Of a stretch of DNA of 64,000 nt, positions 46,962-59,500 are shown piece by piece. The notes beneath the pieces are model-generated. The model was not told where the DNA came from. It ran no database searches and worked only from the letters and a program-made list of their open reading frames with translations. Within the stretch, counting starts at the first letter, position 1. Each line of letters opens with the position of its first letter. Source of the stretch: Pipra filicauda (Eukaryota; Chordata; Aves; Passeriformes; Pipridae); contig NW_024103452.1 of the NCBI RefSeq assembly GCF_003945595.2, positions 1,674,001-1,738,000 on the forward strand, written 5' to 3'. Both the position numbers and the translations under genes were made by a program.

Positions 46962-49641
46962 AGATGGCAAACAGATTATTCTCTTCCTTCTCTCACACTT
47001 CCACCTTTGGCAGGACTTTTGCCCTCCATTGGTGTTGGCATGGATTTATTGCTGCTGGGGAGATGAACAGTCGGTTGTACTTGGTGTTTCCATTCCCATC
47101 TCCTTGCATCTGTGTATGATCCTGGCAAAGGGGACAGAAACTGCCCTCTGCTCCTGTTGAAAAGGGACCTAAATTATTTTGCTGTGGAAAATGTTGCCTT
47201 TTGGCTGCCAGAGTGCTTGGAGGTATTCCAAGTTATTGCAGTAGAAATGGAACTGAAATATCCCTAATTTTCTCCTTCGTGTCAGAATCTTGACTACTAA
47301 TTTCAGTGTCACAGTCATACAACTAAACCACTTGTTTTCTTCAACACCTCTGCAGACACCTGGGTGGAACCCAACTGCTAGTGAGTTTTGGTGGGGGATG
47401 GAAGGTTTTCCTGTAGTACAGTTCTCGAGAGATAAGCTGAACTCTCATGTTGGAGGGGAAAAAAAAAAAGCACCAAGTGTATGAAGCACAAAGCGAAATG
47501 GCAGCCCCCCTGGGACACAAACCACCAGTTTTATTTCCAGTCTGTGGGAATCCTGGCTGGCATACAGGTTTGAGTAGGAGAACACTTCAAATGAAGGAAC
47601 TTTAATACTGAAAACAAACTTTGGTTGCTTTTTTCTCTGTATTGGAGAGCTCTCCTGCATAGTCAGCTCACATTAATGAGAAGTGCTGGGGGTCCCTGTC
47701 TCAGGGACTGTCCCAGTCCTTCCTCAAAGGTGCCTTGGTGCTTTGGTTATAAGAATTATGCAGTAACCTAAATGACAACTAGCCTCAATTAAGATTTAGT
47801 TTGGAGACTAAAAACTCTCCAATGATTTAGTTTCAGGGATTAAGGAAAACAAAACCTTACCGACGGCTGGATAAAATTCACATTCCTTTCAATTGTGATC
47901 ATCCTACATCAAGGAAACGTTTGAAATGTTGGCAGTCTCCTATGATATGCCTGTGAAAGTTATTATATTTCTTTAAGTAATTTAAGAAAAAAGAACCAAG
48001 AGCTATAGCCCAAATGTGTTATATAAATCTTCATTTTTACAAAAATAGTCTGATTGATGTCAGGTCCCAGTGGGTGACCTTTAAAAGAGACCACATCAAA
48101 TGGAGGGGCAGAGCTGCAGCTCTCCACTCCCACATTGGCTCTTCTCCTCCTCACTTCTCCTCACCAGAGTGTCTCTAGACAGCTATGTCATCTGTAGCCA
48201 TAAAATAAATTGAAGAATGTCTGTCTCGCTAAAGGCAAAAAAGAAGGCCTTCTCTCATCTCCGTTGAAGTGGGCCACATCCTTATCGGGGCTGCAAAATG
48301 AACTGCATACCTTCATGGAGGCTTAAATGTTTGTAAAATCTGCTCCATCTCCTCCCTCCCCTCAGATCAAGGCATCCTGTGTTAAGAGGGATGTTTTTGT
48401 GGGGTCTGGGCAAGGAGTGACAGGAGTCCTAGCTCTGTGCCACCTTTAATTTGCTGTTTAATTACTGTAGGAACAGCATCATTTGCTACTCCTGCCTTTC
48501 AACATCAAAGTGTTGATTCTAGAGGAAGAAGAAAGTTTGATTTTCAGAGGGGCTTTCTGAAGCACAGCTCCTCAGAGGAAATATGTGTGGGGATAGTTCA
48601 TCATAAGTGGTTCTTCTTACCCTGATGAATATTTATGCTGAAGAATTCAGCCCAGCATTGAGGGTGCACAGCTCACAAGATTGCTTGACCGATATCAGAA
48701 CCTGGTCTCAGGGGTCAAAACACACCAATTATTGTGGTAGAAAAGTTTGCGTAGACATTTTCTTCCCTTTTTTTTCAACAACAGTGGTCTGTTTGGTTGC
48801 AGCTTAGAAAAAGAAAATATTTTCTGTACCTATTTGAATCACAAAGGAGAGTAGAAACAATCAGTGCTATCATTACATAAGGGTGCCTTACTTTCAGAAA
48901 GACATACAAGAGTAATGTAAGGCAAAATAAAGTCCTGCTGAGGTGTCCTGCTGGACATATTTAGAGATGCTGTATTGGCAAACAGGAGTTCATCTATTCA
49001 GATAGAAAATGGCACTGGTGGAACAAACTAGTACTTGGAGGTGAAATGTGTTGCAAGAGGATTTGTCTACCTTAGGCCTAGGGGCAAAGAGGAGGATAGA
49101 GATGTGAATGCTTCGTGGTGACCTACTCCCCTATGGCCAAGTTCCTGCACCAGACCATCATATGATTGCCTGTCTCAACATGTCATGTGAAACTTGTTAA
49201 AAAAGGACATGCTGGTGCCCAGTGAGCCAAGGCAGCATCTCTCAACCCATGAACCTTGGTGATAGAGGTAATTTCTTTCACTTCAGATGATTTTGTAAAG
49301 TAAGATTCCTTTTCCCTTCTTTAATTCTTTCCATGACCACATGAACAAATAACCTCTCCTCAGGTGTTCAGTCCCTAGTACTTTGTCACCTTCTAAGAAG
49401 AGCCCTTTGGTCCCTCTCTAGTGTCAGACAACCAGCAGGAGAAAGCCAACACATTGACAAACCACTTTAGAGAAAAATGTCACAGAACTTAGACCAGCTC
49501 TGGTTTAAGCATCCCTAAAGGCCACAAAATCTTTTGGAACTTTCCCTGTTCATGTTGAATTCATGGATGTTGCAGTCATTTCCATAACAACAACTAAGGT
49601 CCAGAAACCAAGATTAGGCTTTTTATGAAAGACAATTAGAA
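46962..49641. other. Noncoding; A11 run at 47459-47469
   Basis: No gene or known repeat is recognised. Open frames do not exceed 81 codons. Confidence 0.45.
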
Positions 49642-49722
49642 GATCAGAGAATCACAGAATGGTTTGGATTGGATGGGACCTTAAAGATTAACTAGTTCCA
49701 ACACCCCTGCCCTGGGCAGGGA
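49642..49722 (-). mobile_element. CR1 LINE 3' end, very short, antisense
   Basis: GAGAATCACAGAATGGTTTG, then TTGGATGGGACCTTAAAGAT, CTAGTTCCAACACCCCTGCC and CTGGGCAGGGA is the reverse complement of the CR1 terminus. Only about 80 bp survive, so the copy was truncated almost at once during insertion. It resembles the copy at 27.2 kb closely enough to be the same or a sister subfamily. Confidence 0.93.
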
Positions 49723-52700
49723 ACCTATAATGCAGCAAAAGGCACTTGTTTGGATGCCCTTTTGGGCAGAAAGCCCAGTGCAGTTCAGATACAGGACAAG
49801 GAAGACCTTGATCAGTAATTGCGTGGAGGGAAGAGCACAAATATATGTCTGGGTTTGATCCCTATTTGCTCCTTACCTCAGGGAAGTTGTCTAGGCAATA
49901 TATTGAGAGTCTTTCCAACAAGAATTCCGGGTGGATGTATTATGGGGCATATTGCCCTTCCAGTTTTTTTTGTCCTGTCCTATAGATACAACCACTGAGT
50001 TTTAAATCATAGGAGTCACAAAGATTAATTGAGGATCATTCATTTTTGCCCTGAAATATATTTACCTGCCTAAAACTTCTGTGAATCTGTTTAGATCTCT
50101 TTTTTTATTTCTGATTGAGGAGAACTGTTGATTTAGTCTTGGACAGAATGTCTGAGAGTCAGAGCACACCCACTACATGCTCCAAACCAAGTAATGGCAT
50201 GTATTACACCCCTTGTTTTATCACTTACAGTCAGAGAACAGTCTTGGCATTTCAGGCAGTTCCCTAGATGCTGTTAGTGTTTTAAGCATTTGATATTCAT
50301 GACATACTCCTTGGGTAGGGTTTGATTAATTCAAAGTATTTTTCCACTGAGTGGCAAGAACAATAGCTTCTAGTTTTGATTTTTGTAAGTACAACTTTAA
50401 ATTCTCTTTAAAATGCCGTTATTTGCTTAAAATATGCTACTTCTGAAAAAAAGCCTGCCACAAAGCTTGTATAGTAAAGCACTTGAAGAATGCTTTTCTT
50501 TGAAAGAGAAAATTTATGTGAGAGAAAGCTAATGAAAGTGATCTTGCTTTTAAAAAAACAAGCTGTAACCTACAAAGATATTCTGAGTAGTTCTGGAATC
50601 TTAACTGTCATTATCAATTAGCCCACCTTAATTACTGGGGGCAAACTCTCCAGGAGCAGAGAACACTCCTAAGTTTGGATATAGGAGGACAGGCTAAATA
50701 CATAGTGTTGTGCTTTAGGGGATTGCTAAAAGCAATCAGTTACAGTTTTGTGTAATAGCCCCTTCAAGTTTGTGCTTTCTTTGGGAAACTGTGCAGAGCA
50801 AAATGCATGGTGTAGTGGTAAGAATAAAAATTCACTTTCAGGGAAAGGGTAGGCAGGACCACTGGCAGAAGGAATTCATGGGAACTGTTCAGATGTGATG
50901 GAGAATGCCATACCTTTCCCAAACTACTTCACCCTTCCTCATCTCCCTTCCTTCTTGAAAAATCAGATTCCTGCTTCCCTACTTGCACTCCTCTCACTTT
51001 ATCTTTCACAGGCCTGAATTTTGAATGCTCCTGCTATGAGGTGTTGTGACTCACCCACATTCAGAGCTTGGTCCCCACGTGTTCCTTTATCTCTGCTATC
51101 CGGATGCAGGCTAGCTCTCTCAGCCACAGTGGGTCCCTGGTCCCTCCTAGTAGGAGGGTCAAAGCTCTTCCCAAGAGGCAGTGTGGCTTGTCTGGTGAAA
51201 CACAAGTTGCTATTATCAGCCTTGTTTTGTTTTCCTGAGAAGCAGACAAAAAATCTGTGTTCCAGACACTTACCCTCAGCACAACACTCCAATGCCCATC
51301 CATTGTTAAGCTTTGCCCACTGTTTATATGATGCTTTTACCTGTAAAGATAAGGGTTTTTTAACAGATCTCATGAAGCAGTGTTGCTTCAGAGGAAGAAG
51401 CCTCAGCACTGAGCTGGATTTTCTCTCTGTTATTTCCTGGCTTAGGGAAGGCTGTACTATCTGCAGCTGGTGGATACGGACTTCAGTGACCTACAGGGAT
51501 GTTGCTGGGGGATGCTTTTAGTGAGGTCTGGCTGCTACACACGTGTCTCCAGCCTTTCCTTGTCCTCTTGGCTGAATATGAACAAGGGAAAATTGTTCAG
51601 TGCAGTAAAAATTCATAAGTTGTTGCAAATTGCTTAGCTCTACTTACTCTACAAGAGTTTTATGCAAGTGTGTTGTTCAGCCCAGGAAATGATTGCTGCA
51701 AGTAGTCCAAAAGAGGGCAGAACAATGCATTTTCTACTTAGAGTACACAGTGTGATCCAAATCATATCCTTTTGTCATATCCTGTCACACCCTGAATGGT
51801 GTAAGTCAAAAAGGCTGGGCTGCCTGGGGCAGGCCACCATGTAGTATTTCCTGAGTACTCATGCTCGGTCTCTGTACAGTCACAAATCAGTTGTGAACAG
51901 CTGCAGAAAGTGAAAGAGAGGGGCAGGTACCACTAACACAGCTTTGTAGTCGTTATTCAAATAATGTGCGCAGATGCTTTCTTACCAAAAGATTTTTTTT
52001 TGCTTCAGAAATCAAATGCCACCCAGCATCACAGACTAGCAAGTAGCAATTATGTTATATTCCTCCGTCACTATGAATTGCCTAAATAACGAAAAAAAGT
52101 TGTGATGTAAATTCAGCCACACAAGAATATGTAGGCTAGAAAGCCTCAGAACAAACAGGAGGCAGAGTATGGTGAAATCTACACTTGCAACGAATGATCT
52201 CTTTTGTCTATAAAGCTCTGTTTTCATTATACTTGAACTTTCTCACATATTAAACCTCTGTTTAGAGAACTACCAGTATATCCTGATGCTTCCAGGACTG
52301 ACTGAAGTATATTTTACTGTAAATTCAATGCAACAAAAAAAAAAATCAGAAACTTCTTAACTGATAAATCCAATCAATGATATAATTAAGAGGTAATGAT
52401 GTGTCTGGTAATGCATAAGGATGATTTTTCTCCAGAAGAGTTTACAATGTATTTCCTCTTGGCAAACAGCAGGTACGTGGGTTTTGACCCCTTCTTAAAC
52501 AGGAGTGGCAACTCTGCAAATAAAGTCACGGCTACCAGTCAACTTCCTTATTTGCTTTTGAAAGTGAGGCAAGACTTCTCTGATTACTCGTTAAACGCAT
52601 CTTCATTAAACAACTTAACGTGATCTGAGTAGTCCGAGGAGGTAAATTGCAATGGTCAGTTCACACAAAAAAAAAGTATTTCAACAAAAAAAGCCCATGA

Positions 52701-54933
52701 GAGTAAAACAGCAATTAATATGGTCTTTAACAAGCACAGAATTCAAATCAATTGGTAGGGTTGTTCAGAAAAATCAAGAAGGTCACTGCATATCTAAATG
52801 AAGAGGGACCAGACTGTTTATAGGCTTGCAGGTTCAGGCTTAGCTGTTAGACAGCAGCACCTCTCCAAAACACCAGCAATCAGAAGGGAGAGGTTTTGCC
52901 AGGCAACACTTACCTTGCCAGGGATGCTGCTCCTGATGCTCTCCACTGGCCCTCCTCATCAGGTTTCTTGTGTCCTTGTTAAGGTTAACGTAGTCCAAGG
53001 AAGCCACATTTGCCCATTGGCTCCATAGGGAAGGCTTGTTTGTAGGAGTACATTTTTACTCTGCCCCCCTCTTATTTTGTAAAAGAGAGAAACCACAAAT
53101 GTTTTTCTTCCTGTTTTAGTTATTTCCTCTCTGCTTGGCAAACCTTGTTTTTGACAGGAGCTCTCAGATATTTAGGCTGTGTTCCTTGAATCAGAGAACC
53201 CCCAGGGACAGTTCAGTGGTCATCTGTGACTGTCTTGTAGTCACCAGATTTAGTGGAGCTATGATGGGTAATAATTTCATTTTATTATGGTGATTTACTT
53301 GGCAATCCCAATTCCTGAGGATTTTTCTATCCTAGCTACAGTGCTAAAAAAGAGCTTTGTCGCTCTGGAAAGTCAGATCAAGGCAGGGGAAAATCTAAAC
53401 AACTCAGGAGAAAGGCACTAGTGTCCCTCATTCAAATAATACCGAGTAAGTGATCTCTCTGTATTGGTCAGTACCAAGGAGTCTCTAAACTCTCATTGCA
53501 TGATGGAGCATGTCTGAAAGGGGAAGAGAGGGTTTTCTGGAAAGTGATAAAGTGATGGTGTGAGATAGTAAAAAAAGAAGTTATACAAATTTGTTTGTCA
53601 AGATAAGATCTAAAAAGCTCAGTGAGTGGGAAAAACGAGCCAGACCTCTGAGGTCAAAAATGGTGGGCAAGGGAGGGAAGTGGGAAGCACCAGGATCTGA
53701 CAGGCTGCCAGCAGTAAAGCTGGAGTTTTCAAGAGAAGGAGAGGTACAAAAGAGAAAGGCTCATTCATTGCCCTTCAGCTTCTTAGTCTCAGTGCACATG
53801 ACTTCAGAGTATGGTACTAGCTGAAGCAAGGGGGAAGGTACTAGAAAAGGTAAATTTATTAATTTCTGTGTACCTCACAATTACAAAGAAGCCTCTCAAT
53901 ATGTCCTCAGGTCTCTTCTGTTACAAAAGTGATCAAAGCTAATTTGATCATCCAACTTATGAAGAAAGCATTGTTTACATCCTTGTCTTTATCCAAAGCT
54001 TTTCTGTGTTAGTCTGAGCTTTTCCCACCCATAATACACTTCTAACATATTTCTCATCTGCAGACTAATCAGCTGCTCAACTATGCAAACACAGTTGTTA
54101 TATTGCCTGTGAGACATTTTGCCAAGACCAACCTTTGTATCAGAGATAGGAGGACCCAGACCAAGCTCTGTGCTCACTAATAACCAGCAGCTGGTCATGC
54201 TGGTCTTCTTCCTAAAACTGTACTTCCCTTGTGCTTCATGATCCAAGCTGGCTGAGGTCCTATCTCTATGACTACTCTAGGGATGCTAATTCATTTTTAG
54301 GTGACAGGGTCAGGACTTCAGGTTCAGGTCCACAAAAACTTGTTGCCTGCCTTGCCATGGTCCAGAGGGCAGCAGCCTGGCTAAGGTACCTGCTCCTTCA
54401 TTTATAGGTATGACCATGTGTACCAAAGTGACTTGTATCAGCTTCATCCTGGCCACAGAGCTCACTAGCTGAGCTTTCTAGGTTGTGATCCCTGCTGCAC
54501 TGGGCCACTGTGGCTGAAGCAGGGCCGGGCTCTAGCAACAAGGACCCCTCCTGCTTTTGCACCTTTTCCTCATTGGACAGTGAACCAGAGCCTACAGGCA
54601 CCTCAGTACCACTGTGAGCTGTTTTCAAAAGGTCTACTTCCTGCAGAAATGAACCTTCCTTAACAAAGACAGGAATTTGCAGCCATGTATTAGGGCTGCA
54701 TGTTTGTGTTACCTCCAAAAGAACAGCGCAGTTAGAAGGCAGAAAGAGTCCTCAGGCATTTGGAAACCTTAGAAAATCCAGCTAGTTAGACTGCATCAGG
54801 CGTGAAGAGGCTGGATTTGTTATTCTGATGAGGTACAAGTATTATTTTCTTAACCTGCACAGTGCTCAGGGCAAGCTATGACATATTGACAAATGATGCC
54901 TCTTACTGCTGAAACCCACTTGTCTCTTTGTAG
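49723..54933. other. Noncoding, no gene recognised
   Basis: About 5 kb of unique sequence. Opposing frames at 51021-51521 (plus, 166 codons) and 50999-51409 (minus, 136 codons) overlap almost completely, so at most one could be real. Neither resembles a protein family. A run of 11 A starts near 52336. Confidence 0.45.
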
Positions 54934-55042
54934 GCATTTATGACCCTTTTCATATTCAACTCCGCTGCACTTGGAATATTGCTGTTTTCTGTGTCAGTGG
55001 AGAGGTGGAGCATTTGCCTGATCCTCAGAGGTCTCATCATAG
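54934..55042 (+). other. Weak candidate exon (109 bp) with good splice-site context
   Basis: A strong acceptor (TTGTCTCTTTGTAG, ending 54933) precedes a segment that ends at AG|GTTAGT (donor from 55043). Two of the three frames stay open across all 109 bp. One is hydrophobic (starting AFMTLFIF, with LGILLFSV) and could be a membrane segment. The other, read from 54936, starts IYDPFHIQLR. I recognise neither, and no partner exon was found. It could be an exon of an unrecognised or noncoding transcript, or chance. Confidence 0.12.
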
Positions 55043-56200
55043 GTTAGTAAACTCTGTCCTGTAGTTTCAGATACAAAATCCCAGCTGGGATGTGGATAGA
55101 TGCTCCTGACGTAGTCAAATAATAGATATAACAAATGCAAGGAAACATGTCTGAGGACCGTCTTTCATCCAGAAATGAAAGGTTAACTTCAGATGAAAAA
55201 GAATAACCAAATGCTTTTGCTGCAGTGTGTTGAGCACAAAAATATAATTACTTCGGTTTTCCCATCTCTTTCAAGTCAAAGGCCATTCACAGCTTCTCAT
55301 TTTCCTCAGCTGGACCAACTGATGCTTTGTGTCCAGATTGATACCAGCTGTGTGTCTCATTATTTGAAATGAACATGTAAGTCAGTTTGTTCTTCCACGT
55401 ATGAAACCCATTATTCTCCAAAATCTTTTGCTGAATAATAGTTCCAGGCCTACTTGACCCAAAAAGACATTTAGCAATCCTTCCTGATGGCTTCCAAGTT
55501 AGTAAACACACCAACAGGGTGTTGCTCAAACACCAAAACAAAACAGACTCTTCATTTCAGGCAGCTTCAGCTGATTTTAGACTGCATCCACTTTACAAGC
55601 ATCAACTACTGCCATGTTTTGGCTTGCAGAACCTTTTCCTCACAGAGGGATTCCTGGTATAAACACCAGTGGCTTTACTATTGAAAAATTTGCTGTCTGT
55701 TAATTCTTTTACTTTCTTACAGCCTACTTGTGTTGCTTGGCCAAAGTTGTTTCCAGAGGTATTCCGCATGTAAACGAAATCCTTTCCCTATTTAACACTG
55801 ATCCAACAGGTCCATTTATTCTCCCAAATAGTAGCTTGTAACCCCTGCTATAGTCATCTGTAATAATTTTTCCCAAAGTCCAGTGGCCATCTTTTTCTGT
55901 TTTCCCTGATACACCTCTTGCCGAATCATCTTCTCACAACCCCATATGTTTATAACCGCCTTTGAGGTAATTAGTGCCTCATAATGCTTCAACTCGTCAA
56001 GTTCTGTCTGAGCTTCAGCCCTCAGAGCTGTCTCTGTATCTGCGCCCCAGTTCCTCAGGAAAAAGTAGTTTTATATAAATTGCTTTTACATAGCACAGTT
56101 GTTGCATGAGACATGACATGAAACAGACATTGCACAAAATGACACAGCAGGCTCAAGGACTCCTGTAATTGCTCCTTTCCTGTTTTCACTACCTCTGGAA
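55043..56200. other. Noncoding, no feature recognised
   Basis: Unique sequence with no open frame above 84 codons and no known repeat. Confidence 0.45.
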
Positions 56201-56302
56201 CGTGGCCATCACGACAGGCAACGCTGTTTAGCCCCACGCCCCTCTGAGCCAGGGTCTACAGACCACGAGCTGCTCCCGGAGCACAGCTTAGCTAATTAAG
56301 CT
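56201..56302. other. CpG patch followed by a 6-bp inverted repeat with TAATTA core
   Basis: Six CpGs lie between 56201 and 56278. They are followed at once by AGCTTA (56285-56290) and TAAGCT (56297-56302) around GCTAAT, which also creates a homeodomain-like TAATTA at 56293-56298. The sequence is too short for a CpG island, and its function is unknown. Confidence 0.45.
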
Positions 56303-56458
56303 TAACAGAGCAAGTCTCTGGTTCTGGTTTGTTCGCATTTTTTCCTCAGGGCGTTGCTTAGACATAAATTGACCATAAAGTGATGAAGTGTGCAAGCAGA
56401 TTAAAAACTCAGGGAGAGATGGATGTACCACCCCACTATAAGGTAGGGGTTCACAAAA
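56303..56458. other. Noncoding, short
   Basis: Unique sequence between the CpG patch and the MIR. Confidence 0.4.
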
Positions 56459-56575
56459 GTGGTATAGCAGGTTAAGGCAGTGGACTGAAAGCCAAAAAGC
56501 TTGAGGCTCTTTTCCCAGCTCTGCTGTGGAGTGTGATCTCTGATAAGAAATTCTGTCACCCTTTTAATACCTTCT
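56459..56575 (+). mobile_element. MIR-type SINE (ancient amniote MIR, tRNA-derived head plus core)
   Basis: GGTTAAGGCAGTGGACTGAAAGCCA, then TTCCCAGCTCTGCTGTGG, TGTGATCTCTGATAAG and TCACCC follow the MIR consensus order. That order is tRNA-like head, 'GGACTGGGAGCCAGGAG', 'TTCCCAGCTCTGCCACT', 'TGTGACCTTGGGCAAGTCAC'. The form is closer to the amniote-wide MIR than to the mammalian one. The 3' end fades into a pyrimidine-rich stretch after about 56575. It is an old, inert insertion. Some MIR copies have become enhancers, but nothing shows that here. Confidence 0.8.
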
Positions 56576-59500
56576 TTCTCCTCTTCTCCTTGGCAATATA
56601 AACTGCAGAGTCTCTTTGTGTCAGGATTGACTTTTGGTTTATATTTTTTTCATCATCATTAAAAACTGCTTCCTCTCCCCCTGGCCCTTAAATTAGATGG
56701 ATACACTTATAGTGATCCCCGGTACATACCTTGGAAAAATGATGGCAATAAAGAAGAAGGAACTAGTGAGACTTGGTCCTAAAAAATAGGAATTACTCTG
56801 TGGGTGTCTGCATTCGCATCAGTGTGTATCAGTGAGCTCTTTGGGACAGCGTCCTTTAGTTTTCCAGAAAAAATTGTATTTCAGACAGTTCTGTTCTTCA
56901 GGGATTTGGGTCTGACTCTGCTAAACACTTTAGAAAGCCTTTTTCTATTTACAATCTACATTAACAGTATCCCAAACATAGAAATATCGAAACCAGGTAC
57001 AAAGTGTCTCCCTCTCATTTCAATGTACTGAATTAATTTCTTTGCTGAGGGTTTGAAGCTGATTCGAAGCCTTGGCAGACACCAAAAGTAAGACCATCCA
57101 CTAAATTTCAACTGGGCTCATGTCAAAATTATGTGAAATTATAAGTCTCATTGAGCTTACAAGTGAGGCTATAATTGCTCAAAATTGTGCTCAGAGCATT
57201 AGAGATTTGCTGGAAGATTCATGGCCCAGAAGGAGCCTTTTACAGTAAATCTGGTCCCACATCTGGTTTGACATGGCAGTCTGAAAATGGGTATGATTTA
57301 AAGAGTTTTGTGTCTTGCCAGGAAGGCTGTAGCACAAAGCATTTGATATGTTTTTCACCCAGTGGAAAGAGAATATCTCAGACTTCTGTCAGTTTGGATG
57401 CTGACTAAAGTGGTGGCTCTGAGGGAAAAGACCACAGTGACTTCTGGCTGTGTTTTACAAAACTGAAAATACGTTTCCAAGAGGCAGATTCTGGGCATGG
57501 TCTATGTAGTTGTGTTGCATAACATGCAGCTGGGTTATGAAAGGGTAAATTGAATCCTTTCTTATGCACCTCAGTGCCAGGGTGAATTAAACACAAGAGC
57601 AGTTTTCTTGAAGCAGCAGAAGAGCAGCTGCTGTGTCTCGCAAATGAGATGGGTTTGGGATCAGTGGGAAGGGAAGGTATGGGGCAATCTGAGCCCATTG
57701 CAACTGGCCTGATAGATCCAATTCAGTTGTCCTCAGGGTCCTGATTCACCTCCCACCTCTGGGATGCTTGCAGTCAAAAGAAATAATAGAAATAAGTTAC
57801 TATGAAATGAAAGACTGGGATTAGCTTCATAATTTATAGTCAGCTGCACTTAAAATTCCCTTTTTTTACTGCTTTCTAACTGAGAGCTTCTGAGACATGA
57901 CTTTCTCTCAGGACACGTAGATTATTGCACTAAAATTTCACTGAGATACTTTGTTTATCTGTGCTAAGGTTAGATTGCTCAACACACTCTTAAGTAAAAA
58001 ACGTAAAACCCAAGGACTAGCTCCTGCAAAATGTTCTCCATAAAATAATGAAGTACATAACTGGCGTTGTTTGAGCAAGAGCTTATTATATTGTTCCAGT
58101 ATTTTTTAGTCTAGTAGGATGAGGGCAGAGCAGTAGATACTATCTGGGAGTAAAGCACTTGTGCTTTTAAAACAGCCAAGGCTGGCCCTGAGAGAGTAGC
58201 AAACTTGACTCCAAGGATAACTGAGCAATGCACAGGCTGACATGGGTGTACATTGTTCTGACAGGATGGGGGTGAGCAGTGTGGTTGGGAGGCCTTTTTG
58301 AGGAGAAGCGTCAGATAGTAGTGTACAGGGAAGAGAAAATGGGAAAGATGTAGATGTGGCATGCGTGAAGGTCTGTGGGTTGTTGACAAGTGGGAGGTGT
58401 TCAGAGGCAAAGATTTGTTTTAGGTGAAATATCCTTCATCCCCCCAAAGCTGCATTTCTGGGGCAAGACTGGTGTAGGGGGCAAGAGGAGCTTCAGAGGA
58501 AGGAATTGATGTGTCAGCCTGAGCGTGACTTGTGCAGTCTGCACGCTTGCTTTTTGTACACAGGGGAAGGAAAGATATGAGGGTACTACTTGTGTACTAA
58601 TTGATCACAAGATCATCCTAGGTCACTGACATGACCTGCCATTAAAGAAAGGGAAATAAATTGCCAGGTGGGGAATAGAAATATCGATGCTATCTTGTAA
58701 AGCACCAACAAGATATCATCTAGAAATCCAGGCACTGACTTCCAAGCAAAATAAATTCAGGGACAGATGCAGAGACAGGTCATTAGGTTCATTATGTAGA
58801 TGACTAGGGGTTGTTTCTTTGTTAGGGAAAGGTATTAAAATGTCTGCTGGTTTGTTTAGCTTTGGAAAACAAAAGCTTCAAGGGGATACGATTGCTATCT
58901 ACACATACCAGGAAAAGAAGAGAGCTGTTTAAGCTAAAGGGGAACTCTGACAGAAGAATAAATGAAGCTCGAGTGCTCATGCCAGCCTTGAAAGGAGACC
59001 TCTACCCACAAGAGCAGGGAGTATTAGTGTGATAAAAACAAACTTCATTTGAAGGTGCAGATGGAAAGGCAGTGTATGACCTGGGGCTGTAAAATCCTTT
59101 CCAATCTTGTGTCCCCATTTGCAGCAGGGTTTACAATATCTGGTGGTGAGAACAAAAGCTTTTTAGTTGGTGGGCAGTTTTACACAGGAAGTATTTAAGA
59201 TCTTCCCTCATGTTTCTAGTACCTTGTGCTTGCACGGGTCTGTGCTCCTGTGCAAAGAGCTGCAGAGGGCCATTGCTCTGACTTACCTTTGCTTTGGGTT
59301 TATTTGGACAAGGGTAAAAATCTGCCTTGAGACTGAGCTGTTGGTTCATATGGAGACCAGCTGTGAAGAAATGGAGAACTTCTGTGAAAGGCTGAAGTAT
59401 GTGCGAGGGCACTCAGAGCAGTTTGTGGGTTGCGTGTCTTGTTAGTCTTTGCTGTTTATTGCCCTGTTGCTTAAAATGAATGGGAGTTGTATGTATCTTG

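Noticed and set aside
50999..51521. Opposing 166- and 136-codon frames
   Set aside because: They overlap almost entirely on opposite strands, the usual mirror effect of a stop-poor stretch. Neither has a recognisable protein.
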